DNA of 64,000 nt from Rhodococcus jostii RHA1 (GCF_000014565.1 NC_008268.1:2852001-2916000), one strand, 5' to 3'. Counted from the first letter of the stretch, positions 1 to 9,236 are shown. Numbers and translations are program-made. The notes: a model not told the origin generated them from the letters alone.

Positions 1-810
1 TTCCAGCAGTGAGCTCTGGTAGCGGCGCATCCCGCGCAGCCAGCGGTCGTAGTCGGAACTCTTCTGCCGGTACATGGTGAGGACGCGCTCGTGGGGCAAG
101 ATCAGGAATGTTTCCCGTTCGACGGCGTCCAGCACAATGTCGGCGACCTCCGCCGGCTGGAGCACGTCCCCCGCAGAGATCACGGCCCGTGTGGCCGCAA
201 CACCGAGCGGATCCCCCGAGTCTTCACCCGAGCGCATCAACTTCGTCTCCACTCCCATCGGACAGAGGCAGCTCACCCGGATTCCTCGGTCTCCGTACGT
301 CACCGACAGCCATTCGGCGAATGCGACAGCCGCGTGCTTGGTGACTGCATAGGTGGCGGAGCCGATCTGTGTGAGTAAGCCCGCTGCAGACGCCGTCGTG
401 ACGAAGTAACCCTCACCGCGCTCGATCCACATGGGCACCAACTGCTGGGCGGCGCGGATGTGGGCGCGGACGTTGACGTCAAAGGCTCGATCCCAGGCGG
501 TGTCGTCGGCATCGAGGCCCGGCGCTCCCCCGATCCCGGCGTTGGCGAAGTACAGGTCCACCGGACCCAATTCGGTCTCTGCCCGCTCGATGACGCGCCG
601 AATCTGCTCGGAGTCTGCGATATCCGCACCTTCCGCGAGAGCCGATCCGGGGTGCCGTTCATTGATGCGGTCCGCAACCGCGGTGGCTGCTTTCGGGTCG
701 AGATCGGCCACAAGTACCCGCGCACCCCGTTCGGCGAGACGTTCGGCGATCGCTCCGCCGATCCCGTTTCCACCGCCGGTCACGATGGCGACCTTCCGTG
801 CAACCTTCAC
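1..810 (-). CDS. Short-chain dehydrogenase/reductase, 3' end cut by window edge
   Basis: Reading leftward from a GTG at 810 there are 270 codons without a stop, so the gene runs off the window. The N-terminus carries the NAD(P)-binding motif TGGGNGIG at residues 11-18. NAG follows mid-protein and the catalytic Tyr/Lys pair appears as YAVTK near residue 155, so this is a classical SDR oxidoreductase. The substrate cannot be read from sequence. A purine-rich ribosome site (GGAGAGGGAG) lies just upstream of the GTG and supports that start; no nearby ATG is in frame. A copy of the shared 16-bp inverted operator sits about 100 bp upstream at 912-927. This suggests co-regulation with the acyl-CoA synthetase and metallo-hydrolase genes to the right (inference). 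Confidence 0.88.
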   Translation of the reverse strand, partial: MKVARKVAIVTGGGNGIGGAIAERLAERGARVLVADLDPKAATAVADRINERHPGSALAEGADIADSEQIRRVIERAETELGPVDLYFANAGIGGAPGLDADDTAWDRAFDVNVRAHIRAAQQLVPMWIERGEGYFVTTASAAGLLTQIGSATYAVTKHAAVAFAEWLSVTYGDRGIRVSCLCPMGVETKLMRSGEDSGDPLGVAATRAVISAGDVLQPAEVADIVLDAVERETFLILPHERVLTMYRQKSSDYDRWLRGMRRYQSSLLE

Positions 811-911
811 GAGGCTCCCTCTCCTTCGCCGTGCACTGTGACTCGCGTCCCTTTTCGTATAGTCCGAATCTGGCGTCAAGTTCAAGTGCAAAGGCCGCAA
901 TATTTGCGCGA

Positions 912-927
912 TAGTTATCGCTCTCTA
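912..927. promoter_or_regulatory. Operator-like inverted repeat, site 1 of 8
   Basis: TAGTTA-TCGC-TCTCTA, followed by TCGTAGCGG. The right half and flank match the sites upstream of the two acyl-CoA synthetase genes (5320 and 10662). It lies 101 bp upstream of the SDR start on the minus strand. TetR-family proteins commonly bind such palindromes; the actual regulator is not identified. Confidence 0.6.
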
Positions 928-1600
<673 letters not shown>

Positions 1601-1633
1601 CTGATCACGAGTTCGCGGGGACGTAGGTCGTCT

Positions 1634-1807
1634 TTATTCTCGGGTTCGACCCCGAGCATCAGGTGCCCCCACACCGCAGTCCCAGGTGATCATCTCTGCG
1701 TCGACGGCCTTCTGCAGAAGCCAATGTCCGGCGAGATAGTAGCCGTCGCTGACTTGGCTGGGGGTGAGTCGGTCGAGTCGGTCGGTGTGCAGTGTCAGCA
1801 ATACCAT
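1634..1807 (-). CDS. Small hypothetical protein (57 aa)
   Basis: ATG at 1807 with AAAGGACC about 5 bp upstream; the protein begins MVLLTLHTDRLDRLTPSQVS and ends at 1634. I do not recognise a family. It lies directly downstream of a decayed GntR-type regulator on the same strand, an arrangement of short ORF plus regulator common on actinobacterial plasmids (general knowledge, weakly held). It could be intact or a decaying passenger of the same locus. Confidence 0.4.
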   Translation of the reverse strand: MVLLTLHTDRLDRLTPSQVSDGYYLAGHWLLQKAVDAEMITWDCGVGAPDARGRTRE

Positions 1808-1810
1808 TGC

Positions 1811-2140
1811 GGTCCTTTCAGAGTGGATTTCGGTCGAGGACGTCGTGGCCCGGCTCGCCGGAGCCCACAGGGCGTCATCGACCTTCCGCCGGAGTCGGTC
1901 TGCCGTTTCGGCCCACTCGAGAGTCGATCCCGGATTTGTGCCAGTTCTCCGTGCACGTCGAGTGCCGTCAGTGATTCGGTGCCACGACGAAGGCGCCGAC
2001 TCCTTGGCGGGCTTCGAGCAGTCCTTCCTCGGCGACACGCTGCTGCGCGGCGCGCACGGTATTCAGGCTGCGGATCCCGTACTCCTCTTGCAGTTCGCTG
2101 ATACCACTACGGTCCTCGCCGCGATGGACAGCGCAACAAA
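1811..2140 (-). pseudogene. GntR-family regulator remnant (frameshifted)
   Basis: On the minus strand the segment ISELQEEYGI...NTVRAA...VAEEGLLEARQGVGAFVVAP is a good match to the winged-helix DNA-binding domain of GntR regulators. After VVAP the frame hits a stop. The homologous tail continues in other frames (ESLTALDVHGELAQIRDRL, then EWAETADRLRRKVDDALW), so at least two frameshifts are present. The N-terminus runs into the 141-bp repeat at 2147-2287, which appears to have replaced or interrupted the start. Nonfunctional as read. Confidence 0.65.
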
Positions 2141-2146
2141 GTCCTA

Positions 2147-2287
2147 CTAGCTGCTCGCGTGACCGCCCGCTGAAATGGCACCGGCATTGGGGCGCGACGA
2201 GCGCACGCACGTAATACTGCAACGACAGTTTGCGATGTCGATGTTTGGAGTGGCTGGCGCGCGCTCCGGCCTGGCTGGCGCGGCGCC
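2147..2287 (-). repeat. 141-bp dispersed repeat, left copy
   Basis: Read on the minus strand this begins GGCGCCGCGCCAGCCAGGCC and ends near GCGAGCAGCTAG. It aligns over its full length, with a modest number of mismatches and a balanced indel, to 32599-32739 on the plus strand. The two copies are therefore inverted relative to each other and bracket about 30.5 kb. A short third match (AAACTGTCGTTGCAGTA) lies at 2638-2654 beside a transposase remnant. No transposase is encoded within the repeat. Confidence 0.8.
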
Positions 2288-2381
2288 AGTTCGATCGGTG
2301 CCAGACATGCACGAGGGCGTGTTCGACCGGAGGGGCGACACGGCCCAAACAATCGCCGGATCTCGTTGACTATCAGAGGTA

Positions 2382-2601
2382 TTAGATCTCGGGCGCCGAC
2401 TGGAGATCCCCCTTTTGAGCGCCGCGGCGCAGGATCGTCAGGAAGGCAGCCGCAGTCATCGACAAAGTGATGTGCCGGTACCAGGCCGAGTACGCACGCA
2501 CCTGGAGTGGTCGAGTCCGGTCTCGTTCTTGGTGGTTCGGAAGCACTCCTCGATCGCCCAGAACGCGGTGAACCCCGCTGACCACTCCAGCACCTCTGAC
2601 T
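2382..2601 (-). pseudogene. IS701-family transposase, C-terminal remnant
   Basis: Read on the minus strand, VLEWSAGFTAFWAIEECF and RTTKNETGLDH in one frame continue after a single-base deletion as VRAYSAWYRHITLSM in another. This is the characteristic C-terminal region of IS701-type DDE transposases, including the WYRHITL motif. Only about 70 residues remain; the catalytic core is gone. It sits beside the left 141-bp repeat, which may be part of the same decayed element (inference). Confidence 0.7.
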
Positions 2602-2775
2602 GCCCATTGGATCAATTACCACAACGGTCTCGGTCACAAACTGTCGTTGCAGTACCAAAGACCGAGCCGCCGCACCCGTTCCCGTCGTCGTTCTCGGCGG
2701 ACCATGACCCGTTGCTCCAGCGCGGCAGCACCGCCACCGCGTCGCGGCCGTGGCGACGATGGGCCCCTCAACAGG

Positions 2776-2789
2776 TACCTACGTAGGTA
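2776..2789. promoter_or_regulatory. 14-bp perfect palindrome
   Basis: TACCTACGTAGGTA, a perfect palindrome about 100 bp upstream of the tautomerase pseudogene and 300 bp upstream of the module A alpha/beta hydrolase. It does not match the TAGNGA-N4-TCTCTA motif used elsewhere. It could be an operator; nothing else supports this. Confidence 0.35.
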
Positions 2790-2892
2790 TATACCCGCGT
2801 GTGCCGCAGCAGGCCCAGCGGGCATGCTCGAGCCCAGTACGCAATGTGGTTTTGCACACTTTTACGCCCGTCAGATAGAAGCAGCACACCAA

Positions 2893-3054
2893 TGCCGCTG
2901 TGGCAGCTGTTCACCCCGTAGAACGCCTACACCGTTGAAGGAACCATTTGAATTATTGGCCCGCCGCCGGAGTCGGCCGTCGAGGCCTCGCTGGTTCGAG
3001 GAGAACCGGAGCTCGTCGAACAGCGCCGAAGAACTGATCGTGGCGCCTGCCTGA
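2893..3054 (+). pseudogene. Tautomerase_3-family remnant (internal deletion and stop)
   Basis: Starts MPLWQLFTP exactly like the intact gene at 13571, but codon 10 is TAG where the intact copy has AAG. After a few more codons the sequence jumps to the 3' end of the family (SPAERRWFE-like, then ENRSSSNSAEELIVAPA) and stops at 3052-3054. Most of the coding region is missing. The leader and ribosome-site region also resemble those of 13571, so this is a decayed paralogue sitting before the module A hydrolase just as 13571 sits before the module B hydrolase. Confidence 0.85.
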
Positions 3055-3094
3055 ACAGGCAATCCACAAGACACCTACTGGAATGGAGAAGCCG

Positions 3095-4012
3095 ATGCGT
3101 GAAGATATCGAGTTCGACGCTGAGGGAGTGACGCTGCGCGGCTGGTTCTACAAACCTGACGACGCGTCCGGTGAGCTGCCGTGCATCATCTTGACGCACG
3201 GGTTTTCGTGTACCAAGGAGATGGGTCTCGAACCCTTCGCCGAGGTGTTTACCGCCGCGGGGTTCGCTTGCGTGGTCTACGACCACCGGGGGTTCGGTGC
3301 CTCGGACACGGCGCCGGGCAAGCCCCGACAGGAGATCGACCCGTGGGACCAGATCCACGACTGCCAGCACGCGATCACCTACGCGCAGGGCCGGCCCGAG
3401 GTCGACGCCTCGCGGATCGGGGTGTGGGGTTCGAGCTACTCGGGCGGGAACGCGTTCGTGGTCGCGGCGATCGATCGCCGCGTGAAGGCCGTGTGCGGTC
3501 AGGTGCCTGGTGTCTCGATGCGGCGCGCATTCGAGGCGGGTGTGCCCGAGGAGTTCTGGCAGGCGGCATGGGACGGGCAGGCCGCCGATCGGCTTGCGCG
3601 AGCCCGAGGAGAGGCACCGGCGATGATTCCGGTGGTCACCGCGGACCCGACGCAGCCGGCAGCCCTGCCGACGCCCGATGCCTACGAGTTCTTCTCGGCT
3701 TACGAGGGGACCGCGTGGCGCAACGAGGTGACGATGCGCTCGTTGGAGCTGAATTACGAGCCGGGCCAGTTTCTCAAGTTCGTCGCTCCTACCCCGCTGC
3801 TGATGGTGGTTGCCGAGGACGACAACGTTGTGACGCCGGCGGAGTGGGCCAAGGAGGCGTTCGAGACCGCGGCAGAACCCAAACGTCTCGTCTCGATCCC
3901 CGGCGGCCACTTCGACGCATACACCGGTCACCCCTTCGAGCTCTCCTCGGGCGCGGCACGCGACTGGTTTCTTGAGCACCTGGCACAGAAGGTCGCCCCG
4001 GCATCGGTCTGA
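3095..4012 (+). CDS. Alpha/beta hydrolase, module A
   Basis: A 305-residue cytoplasmic hydrolase. Visible motifs are the oxyanion region THGFSCTKE (about residues 34-42) and the nucleophile GxSYxGG as GSSYSGG with Ser114. A C-terminal acid lies in AEDDNVVTP and the catalytic His in PGGHFDAYTG. This pattern matches S15/YcjY-like esterases and C-C or ester hydrolases; the substrate is unknown. I chose the ATG at 3095 because GGAG lies 6 bp before it; an ATG at 3083 adds four residues but lacks a ribosome site. It is nearly identical along its length to the module B gene at 14165. In both modules a tautomerase-type gene precedes it, implying a linked step. Confidence 0.88.
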   Translation: MREDIEFDAEGVTLRGWFYKPDDASGELPCIILTHGFSCTKEMGLEPFAEVFTAAGFACVVYDHRGFGASDTAPGKPRQEIDPWDQIHDCQHAITYAQGRPEVDASRIGVWGSSYSGGNAFVVAAIDRRVKAVCGQVPGVSMRRAFEAGVPEEFWQAAWDGQAADRLARARGEAPAMIPVVTADPTQPAALPTPDAYEFFSAYEGTAWRNEVTMRSLELNYEPGQFLKFVAPTPLLMVVAEDDNVVTPAEWAKEAFETAAEPKRLVSIPGGHFDAYTGHPFELSSGAARDWFLEHLAQKVAPASV

Positions 4013-4049
4013 CATCCGGGGTCTACCCCGCTGCGGTCCTGGCAATAAG

Positions 4050-4166
4050 CGGGTACGGAGCGGGACTACGGCTGGGAAATGATCATCAGCGAGTTGCCGG
4101 CCGATCCGGAAGATCAACGGGTTCTCCCCGCCGCCGTTCCGCTCGTCGCGGAGGTGCTGTGGCGGT
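4050..4166 (+). pseudogene. Tautomerase_3-family 3' remnant
   Basis: The plus strand reads RDYGWEMIISELPAD, then INGFSPPPFRS after a frame change. This parallels HDWEMSIGEMPAELWRVDG and LTPPPFRSPAEKRW in the intact gene at 4351. Only the last third is represented and the frame is broken. It is the second tautomerase relic within 1.5 kb and points to repeated tandem duplication and loss at this locus. Confidence 0.7.
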
Positions 4167-4312
4167 AGGAAACAACCCAAGCGCCGCGACGGCAACTACA
4201 TCGGTGCATGAGGCCCTCGACAAGATGCCCCGCTTCTTGCGATCTCGCGGTGATTGCAGTCCGCATCCCGAATCAACACGCCTCGTCCGATCCGGGCGTG
4301 GTCATCGAAAGT

Positions 4313-4329
4313 GTGAGCACTCGGCTCAC
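4313..4329. promoter_or_regulatory. Short inverted repeat before tautomerase gene
   Basis: GTGAGC-ACTCG-GCTCAC, located 21 bp upstream of the ATG at 4351 and just ahead of the AAAGGAGAAA ribosome site. It may be an operator or an mRNA hairpin. It is unlike the eight-site motif. Confidence 0.35.
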
Positions 4330-4350
4330 GACGAAAAAGGAGAAATAGTC

Positions 4351-4836
4351 ATGCCGTTCTGGAGAATCCACCACCCTGTTGGGGCCTACACCGACCAGGA
4401 CAAGGAGGACTTCGCGAAGGCCATCACAGCTCGCTACGCGGCAGAAATGCCGGCCTTCTACTGCGACGTGTTCTTCTACGAGGTGGAGAAAAGGAACGCG
4501 TTCAGGGGTGGCGAGGCCGTCGACAACTTTGTTCGCCTCCAGGTGGAACACATCGCACGAGCGATAGACGGCAAGGTGATGCAGGAGTTCATCATGGACA
4601 TGCTGACCGAGACCATCCGGCCTTGGCTCGACGGCCGGGGACACGATTGGGAAATGAGCATCGGGGAGATGCCGGCCGAGCTGTGGAGGGTCGACGGGCT
4701 CACCCCGCCGCCGTTCCGCTCACCGGCGGAGAAGCGGTGGATGAAGGACAACAAATCATCCCCGTACGACTGGACCGAAACGGTCGGTCTTAACGCGGAT
4801 GGCCAGATCGTGGGGTTGGTCGATCCCAGGGGCTGA
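4351..4836 (+). CDS. Tautomerase_3-family protein (cis-CaaD-like), module A
   Basis: 161 residues beginning MPFWRIHHPVGAYTDQDKE. Removal of Met exposes Pro1, the catalytic base of the tautomerase superfamily. The body has the Tautomerase_3 pattern: PAFYCDVFFYEV, NFVRLQVEHIARAI, DGRGHDWEMSIGEMPAELW, VDGLTPPPFRSPAEKRW. The family includes putative tautomerases and relatives of cis-3-chloroacrylic acid dehalogenase; the natural substrate of this actinobacterial branch is not known to me. AAAGGAGAAA precedes the ATG. It lies between the module A hydrolase and the acyl-CoA synthetase. It is clearly related to 13571 but more diverged than the two hydrolases are from each other, so it may act on a different intermediate. 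Confidence 0.85.
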   Translation: MPFWRIHHPVGAYTDQDKEDFAKAITARYAAEMPAFYCDVFFYEVEKRNAFRGGEAVDNFVRLQVEHIARAIDGKVMQEFIMDMLTETIRPWLDGRGHDWEMSIGEMPAELWRVDGLTPPPFRSPAEKRWMKDNKSSPYDWTETVGLNADGQIVGLVDPRG

Positions 4837-4948
4837 ATACCTAGCGACCCACAGTCTGACCAACGCTCCGTGATCCCGGCCCGGGTCTCTGTGCCCCCAC
4901 CGACCCGGGCCGTCGGCCCGTTCGAGCAACTGCAGAAGGCGAGAACCG

Positions 4949-5035
4949 ATGCCTTACGTGCCCCTCAACCCGGCCACCGGTAGGCAACTGCTCACGTTCG
5001 AGACCACCAAGGATCCCGACCTGGCCGTAAGTCTG
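4949..5035 (+). pseudogene. Aldehyde dehydrogenase N-terminal remnant
   Basis: MPYVPLNPATGRQLLTFE followed by TTKDPDLA resembles the first 28 or so residues of NAD(P)-dependent aldehyde dehydrogenases of the succinate-semialdehyde type (NPATGE..KTF). It has a start codon and an upstream GAAGGCGAGAA. Homology ends around 5035 and the frame continues into unrelated sequence. A truncated relic. Confidence 0.55.
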
Positions 5036-5117
5036 GTGCGCTTGCGTGGTCGTGGTCGTGGCCGATGTTCGAGTGTGAGGCGAAAGTTGGACCGATCAAC
5101 ATTTTCCGGCTCCGCGC

Positions 5118-5298
5118 ATGCTCGTCACGGGCGGCTCATCGGACATCGAGTGGTCGGTAGCCCGGATGCTTGCGTTGCCGGGTCAGCTGTCGGCATCTTC
5201 GGTCGAAATTCGACACGCTCAGCAAGGCCGTCGAGGAACTCGGCGGATCTGGTGAGGGCCCCGTGTTCTCGGCAGTAGCCGACGTGGCAGACGAATGA
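5118..5298 (+). pseudogene. Short-chain dehydrogenase N-terminal remnant
   Basis: MLVTGGSSDIEWSVARMLA retains an SDR Rossmann start. After a frame change the sequence reads GIFGRN..DTLSKAVEELGG and FSAVADVADE, ending in TGA at 5296-5298. This is the first 60 or so residues of an SDR with at least one frameshift; catalytic Tyr/Lys are absent. It ends immediately before the operator and promoter of the acyl-CoA synthetase. Confidence 0.65.
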
Positions 5299-5319
5299 CA
5301 CTATTGGCTTTTAAAATGG

Positions 5320-5335
5320 TAGGGATCGCTCTCTA
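5320..5335. promoter_or_regulatory. Operator-like inverted repeat, site 2 of 8
   Basis: TAGGGA-TCGC-TCTCTA followed by CGGTAGCGGG, ending 37 bp before the start codon of the module A acyl-CoA synthetase. Its position relative to the gene matches site 4 at 10662-10677 upstream of the paralogue. Confidence 0.65.
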
Positions 5336-5372
5336 CGGTAGCGGGCGATCACATGGAGAGGCAGAAATCACA

Positions 5373-7157
5373 ATGCACGCACTCGAAGTCGCCAACGATC
5401 CCGGCGAGGCGTTTACTCGCGCACTACACGCTGCGACCCTGTGCGAGGCGTTCCAGATCACCGCGGCCGCGCGGGCCGACCAAGTCGCTCTGCGCACTGT
5501 CGACGGAGGCGTCTCACTGACGTTCGCCGCACTCTCGGAGAGAGTCCGACGCCTGACGGCCGGCTTGGCGGCGCTGGGTGTTCGGCGCGGCGACACCGTC
5601 GGCATCATGCTCACGAATCGGCCGGAGTTTCACATCGTCGACCTGGCCGCCATGCACCTCGGTGCCCTGCCGTTCTCGATCTACAACACGTCCGCACACA
5701 ATCAGATCGAATATCTGTTCGGTGATGCCGGAAACCGGATCGTGATCACCGAGCGAGCGTTCGTCGACCGCCTCGTGGCCGTGCGCGATGGCGGCACCCC
5801 GCTCGACCTGATCGTCGTGGTCGACGGCGCACTGGAGGGGACGCTCAGCCTCGAGGACGTGGAAGCAGCGGGCGACCCGGACTTCGATTTCGACGCAACG
5901 TGGTCGGCGGTCGCTCCTGATGACCTCCTGACACTCATCTACACCTCAGGCACCACAGGCCCACCCAAGGGTGTAGAACTCACTCACCACAACCTGATGA
6001 GTCAAGTTCGCGCGCTCCAACAGGCAATGCCCACCACACCGGGCGGTCGCTTCGTCTCCTTCCTTCCCTCCGCGCACATCGGTGATCGGTGGGGTGCGCA
6101 CTATTGCGCTCTGATGATCTGGGGATTCACGGTCACGCCACATCCGGTCGGCGGCGAGATACTGGACGTCGTGGAGCAGGTGCGTCCGACGGTGTTCCAG
6201 CCGGTGCCCCGTATCTGGGAGAAGGCCAAGGCCAAAGTGGAGGCTCAGCTCGAGGCCGACCCCAACTGGGCACGGCGCGCACTGCTGCGCTGGGCCATCG
6301 ACATCGGGATCAAGAAGGCACAGGCCGCACGCGACAACCGTTCTCTCGGCAAGATCTTCGACATTCAGGCATCGGTCGCGGCCGCGCTCATCGGCGACAG
6401 GTTTCGTCGAATGCTGGGCTTGGAGAAAATAGACTGGGTCCTCTCTGGATCGGCCCCGACTCCCCGCGACGTGTTCGCGTTCTTCTCGGCAATCGGTATT
6501 CCCATCTGCGAAGTGTGGGGCATGAGCGAAACGTCCCTTGCCATCACCGTCAATCCGCGCGACGCCATCCGGGAGGGCACGGTGGGGCTACCCCTGCCCG
6601 GAATCGAGGTGAAAGTCGCCGAGGACGGGGAGCTGCTCGTCCGTGGGGCGACAGTCATGCGTGGCTACCGGAACAAGCCCGACCAGACCGCCGAGGCGAT
6701 CGACAAAGACGGGTGGCTCCATACCGGTGACATCGGGACGGTCGACGAGGATGGCTACGTGCGGATCGTCGATCGCAAGAAGGAGATCATCATCAATGCG
6801 GCCGGTAAGAACATGTCCCCGGCGAATATCGAGTCACGGTTGCGGTCGAGCAGCCCGTTGATCGGGCAGGTCGCCTGTATCGGTGACGGACGGCTGTACA
6901 ACGTCGCGTTGATTACCCTCGACCCCGACGCGGCTGCCGGGAGATCGGCAAGCGATCCCGCCGTTATCGCCGAGGTTGCAGCCGGGGTCGATCTTGCAAA
7001 CTCTCAACTTTCCAGGGTGGAGCAGATCAAGAAGTTCAGGGTGGTCGAGGATTACTGGCTGCCCGGAAGTGACGTGCTCACACCCACGATGAAGATCAAA
7101 CGCAGGAATGTCACGACAAGGTACGCCACTCAGATCGACGACCTCTACTCGACATAG
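5373..7157 (+). CDS. Acyl-CoA synthetase (AMP-forming, FadD15-like), module A
   Basis: 594 residues. It activates a carboxylic acid with ATP and CoA. Motifs in order are the P-loop-like YTSGTTGPPKGVELTHHN (about residues 190-207), WGMSETS, GWLHTGDIG and the hinge DRKKEIIINAAGKNMSPANI. The length and LAxxHLGxxxFSIYNTSA region fit the long-chain FadD15-type group, though chain length cannot be inferred. The ATG at 5373 is chosen because it aligns with the start of the paralogue at 10719 and follows GGAGAGGCAG; an upstream in-frame ATG at 5295 would overlap the operator. It probably supplies CoA thioesters to the downstream metallo-hydrolase and enoyl-CoA hydratase. Roughly four of five residues match the module B copy by eye. 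Confidence 0.93.
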   Translation: MHALEVANDPGEAFTRALHAATLCEAFQITAAARADQVALRTVDGGVSLTFAALSERVRRLTAGLAALGVRRGDTVGIMLTNRPEFHIVDLAAMHLGALPFSIYNTSAHNQIEYLFGDAGNRIVITERAFVDRLVAVRDGGTPLDLIVVVDGALEGTLSLEDVEAAGDPDFDFDATWSAVAPDDLLTLIYTSGTTGPPKGVELTHHNLMSQVRALQQAMPTTPGGRFVSFLPSAHIGDRWGAHYCALMIWGFTVTPHPVGGEILDVVEQVRPTVFQPVPRIWEKAKAKVEAQLEADPNWARRALLRWAIDIGIKKAQAARDNRSLGKIFDIQASVAAALIGDRFRRMLGLEKIDWVLSGSAPTPRDVFAFFSAIGIPICEVWGMSETSLAITVNPRDAIREGTVGLPLPGIEVKVAEDGELLVRGATVMRGYRNKPDQTAEAIDKDGWLHTGDIGTVDEDGYVRIVDRKKEIIINAAGKNMSPANIESRLRSSSPLIGQVACIGDGRLYNVALITLDPDAAAGRSASDPAVIAEVAAGVDLANSQLSRVEQIKKFRVVEDYWLPGSDVLTPTMKIKRRNVTTRYATQIDDLYST

Positions 7158-7382
7158 ACGTGCCCGGCACAGGGGGCGACGCTGAACGCACGAACACCCG
7201 TCGACGAACGAGTCGTGCCGGTGGTGACTTCCTGAGAAGGGCAGTTTCGTTCTGCCGTTCCACCTTCGGTGACTCTTCACCATTCTGCCCGACGGGCACT
7301 GTGACGCAACATCACGAAAGCGGTGTGTGCTCAGGCCCCCGCGATATGCGAAAGTCCTGGGCCCCTTGCTTTTTGAGTGTGA

Positions 7383-7398
7383 TAGAGATTACTCTCTC
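7383..7398. promoter_or_regulatory. Operator-like inverted repeat, site 3 of 8
   Basis: TAGAGA-TTAC-TCTCTC, 64 bp before the start of the module A metallo-hydrolase. The same core (TAGAGA-TTAC-TCTCTC) occurs at 16146-16161 before the module B copy at similar spacing. Confidence 0.65.
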
Positions 7399-7462
7399 CA
7401 TAACGCTGGCCGGCAAACCACGGCCACCCAAGGCAAACCAACCCCGAACCTCTGGAGGACAC

Positions 7463-8362
7463 ATGACCATCGACGCTCACCCCACTGCGGTCGCACCGCC
7501 AATTCGCGCGACGGTGTACGTCGGTAGGTGGCCCGAATTTCCCAGCCCGTTCCCGGGGCCGGAAACCGGTACCTTCCCGCCCTGCACGTCCACCATCGTG
7601 AGCGGTCCTACCGAAGTAGTACTCATCGATGCCCAATATCTCAAAGAGGACGTCCGGGACCTCGGCGATCTGATCGAGCGCACCGGGAAAACACTCACCA
7701 CGATCTACGTCACCCATGCACATCCCGACCACTACCTCGGGATCGGCCCGCTGATGGAACGGTTCCCCGATGCGAAATGCATTGCGCTGCCACACATCGT
7801 GGAGGCCATGAAAGAGAACAACGAAGAGTACGCCGAACAGTTTGGACAGATGTTCGGCGACACGGTCGTGACGGGTAACGCTCTTCCCGACCCGTTCGAC
7901 GGTGACACGTTCTTCGTCGACGGCTCGCCGCTGAAGATCATCGAGGTGGAACAAGCCGACATCAGCCCCACTACGATCGTGCACATACCGGCCATCGACG
8001 CTGTTGTGTCCGGCGACGCGATCTACAACGAGATCCACCCCATGCTCGGGTTGTCGACAGCCGACGAATGGCCGGACTGGCTCGGAACCGTCGACGTCGT
8101 GGAGAACCTGAAGCCGCGAATGATCGTCGCCGGACACCGTCGACCCGACGGCGACGATTACGCAGTAGACATGATGATTCAACAAACCCGTTCCTACATC
8201 AAAGAATTCGCGGCCGCGTACAACGTAGCGAAGGATGCTCAAGACCTCATCGGCATCATGTCGGCGAAGTTCCCGCACCACGGCAACGTATGGACCCTGA
8301 CGTTCTCGGCCTTCAGCGCGATAGAGATGCGAACCACGGCTGGCGCGACCTCCGGCCAATAG
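7463..8362 (+). CDS. Metallo-beta-lactamase-fold hydrolase, module A
   Basis: 299 residues. The metal-binding signature HxHxDH is present as HAHPDH at residues 85-90, followed by LGIGPLMERFP. Later ligands are likely in SGDAIYNEIHPMLG and VAGHRRPDGDDY. The fold includes glyoxalase II, lactonases and thioesterases; substrate unknown. ATG 7463 follows TGGAGGAC. The gene is monocistronic or leads an operon with the enoyl-CoA hydratase, and it carries its own copy of the shared operator. The paralogue is at 16231. Because both modules pair it with an acyl-CoA synthetase, a CoA-thioester or lactone hydrolysis role is plausible (inference). Confidence 0.9.
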   Translation: MTIDAHPTAVAPPIRATVYVGRWPEFPSPFPGPETGTFPPCTSTIVSGPTEVVLIDAQYLKEDVRDLGDLIERTGKTLTTIYVTHAHPDHYLGIGPLMERFPDAKCIALPHIVEAMKENNEEYAEQFGQMFGDTVVTGNALPDPFDGDTFFVDGSPLKIIEVEQADISPTTIVHIPAIDAVVSGDAIYNEIHPMLGLSTADEWPDWLGTVDVVENLKPRMIVAGHRRPDGDDYAVDMMIQQTRSYIKEFAAAYNVAKDAQDLIGIMSAKFPHHGNVWTLTFSAFSAIEMRTTAGATSGQ

Positions 8363-8689
8363 TCGCCCAGCTGACCCCTCGTCGACGCTCAAAGGTTCGA
8401 AACTCCTTCGAGGCGGACCGCGAGATCGGCAGCGTGAAGCCTGTCCGTGCGCTTGTCGTGGACGGCAGTGACGACCCGGACGGTGCGGCGCGGGTGCACA
8501 CCGCGCCGTCCGGGGCCCCGACGCAGACGACCGGGGACTCCGCGCCGATGAGGAGTTCATTCTCCATCCATTCGCTCGCAACCGACGCATTCAACTACAC
8601 AGTTCACAGCGAACCGGGAATCTACAAGTCCCTTGACGGACCAACGGTCCGAATTAACATCGAGGCGCCGTTCCGCCGGAACGGTCCCG
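8363..8689. other. Unassigned interval between metallo-hydrolase and nitronate monooxygenase remnant
   Basis: About 330 bp. One plus-strand frame is open across it and runs into the remnant below, but its translation resembles no known protein and lacks the conserved middle of nitronate monooxygenase. I see no promoter motif or terminator here. Confidence 0.4.
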
Positions 8690-9234
8690 GGTCCCGCCCC
8701 TTCCTCGTTCTCATCCCCGCAGCCGCCCGCCAGGTTCGGATCCCCCTGATCGCCAGCGGCGGCTTCGCCACCGGCAGCGGCCTGGTCGCCGCCCTCGCCC
8801 TGGGCGCATCCGCAGTCAACATGGGCACCCGCTTCGTCGCCTCCACCGAAGCCCCCGTCCACCAAAACGTGAAAGACCAAATCGTCGCCAACGACGAACG
8901 CGCGACCCAACTGGTATTCCGCGAGTTCAACAACACCGCACGAGTGGCCCGCAACACGATCTCGGAGGAAATCGCCCGCCGCTCCGCACAACCCGGCGCC
9001 ACCTTCGCCGACGTCGCCGACCTCGCCTCCGGAGCACGCGGACGCGACCGCGTCCTCACCCACGGCGACATGCACGACGGCATGTGGTGGGCCGGCCAAG
9101 CCCAGGGCCTGATCGACTCCGTGCAGAGCTGCCAGGAAATCGTCGACGGCATCATCGACGAGGCCGACCGCATCATCACCGGCCTCGGCCACACCATCCC
9201 GGCAACCGCCCGTACCGCATCCCAGGCGGTCTGA
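8690..9234 (+). pseudogene. Nitronate monooxygenase, C-terminal remnant
   Basis: The frame reads LIPAAARQVRIPLIASGG, then LVAALALGASAVNMGTRF, ending HGDMHDGMWWAGQAQGLIDS and a helical tail. These are the FMN phosphate-binding loop (ASGG) and the GTRF motif of nitronate monooxygenases. The first 150 or so residues of the family are absent, so it cannot form a complete barrel unless joined to another piece. The N-terminal portion of the same family lies at 1304-1600. The stop at 9232-9234 is 2 bp before the hydratase ATG, so the frame may still couple translation of that gene. Confidence 0.75.
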
Positions 9235-9236
9235 GC

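Noticed and set aside
2927..4195. 422-codon minus-strand open frame across the alpha/beta hydrolase
   Set aside because: Antisense shadow of a high-GC gene; translation is Arg/His-rich without motifs, while the plus strand has a clear hydrolase.
5295..5372. Earlier start codon for the module A acyl-CoA synthetase
   Set aside because: It would place the shared operator inside the coding region and adds residues absent from the paralogue.
7331..8590. 419-codon minus-strand open frame over the metallo-hydrolase
   Set aside because: Antisense shadow; no domain motifs, and the plus strand carries the HxHxDH enzyme.
8068..9234. A complete 388-codon gene ending in the nitronate monooxygenase tail
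   Set aside because: The first 200 codons overlap the metallo-hydrolase in another frame and show no homology; only the C-terminal part is real, so it is treated as a remnant.
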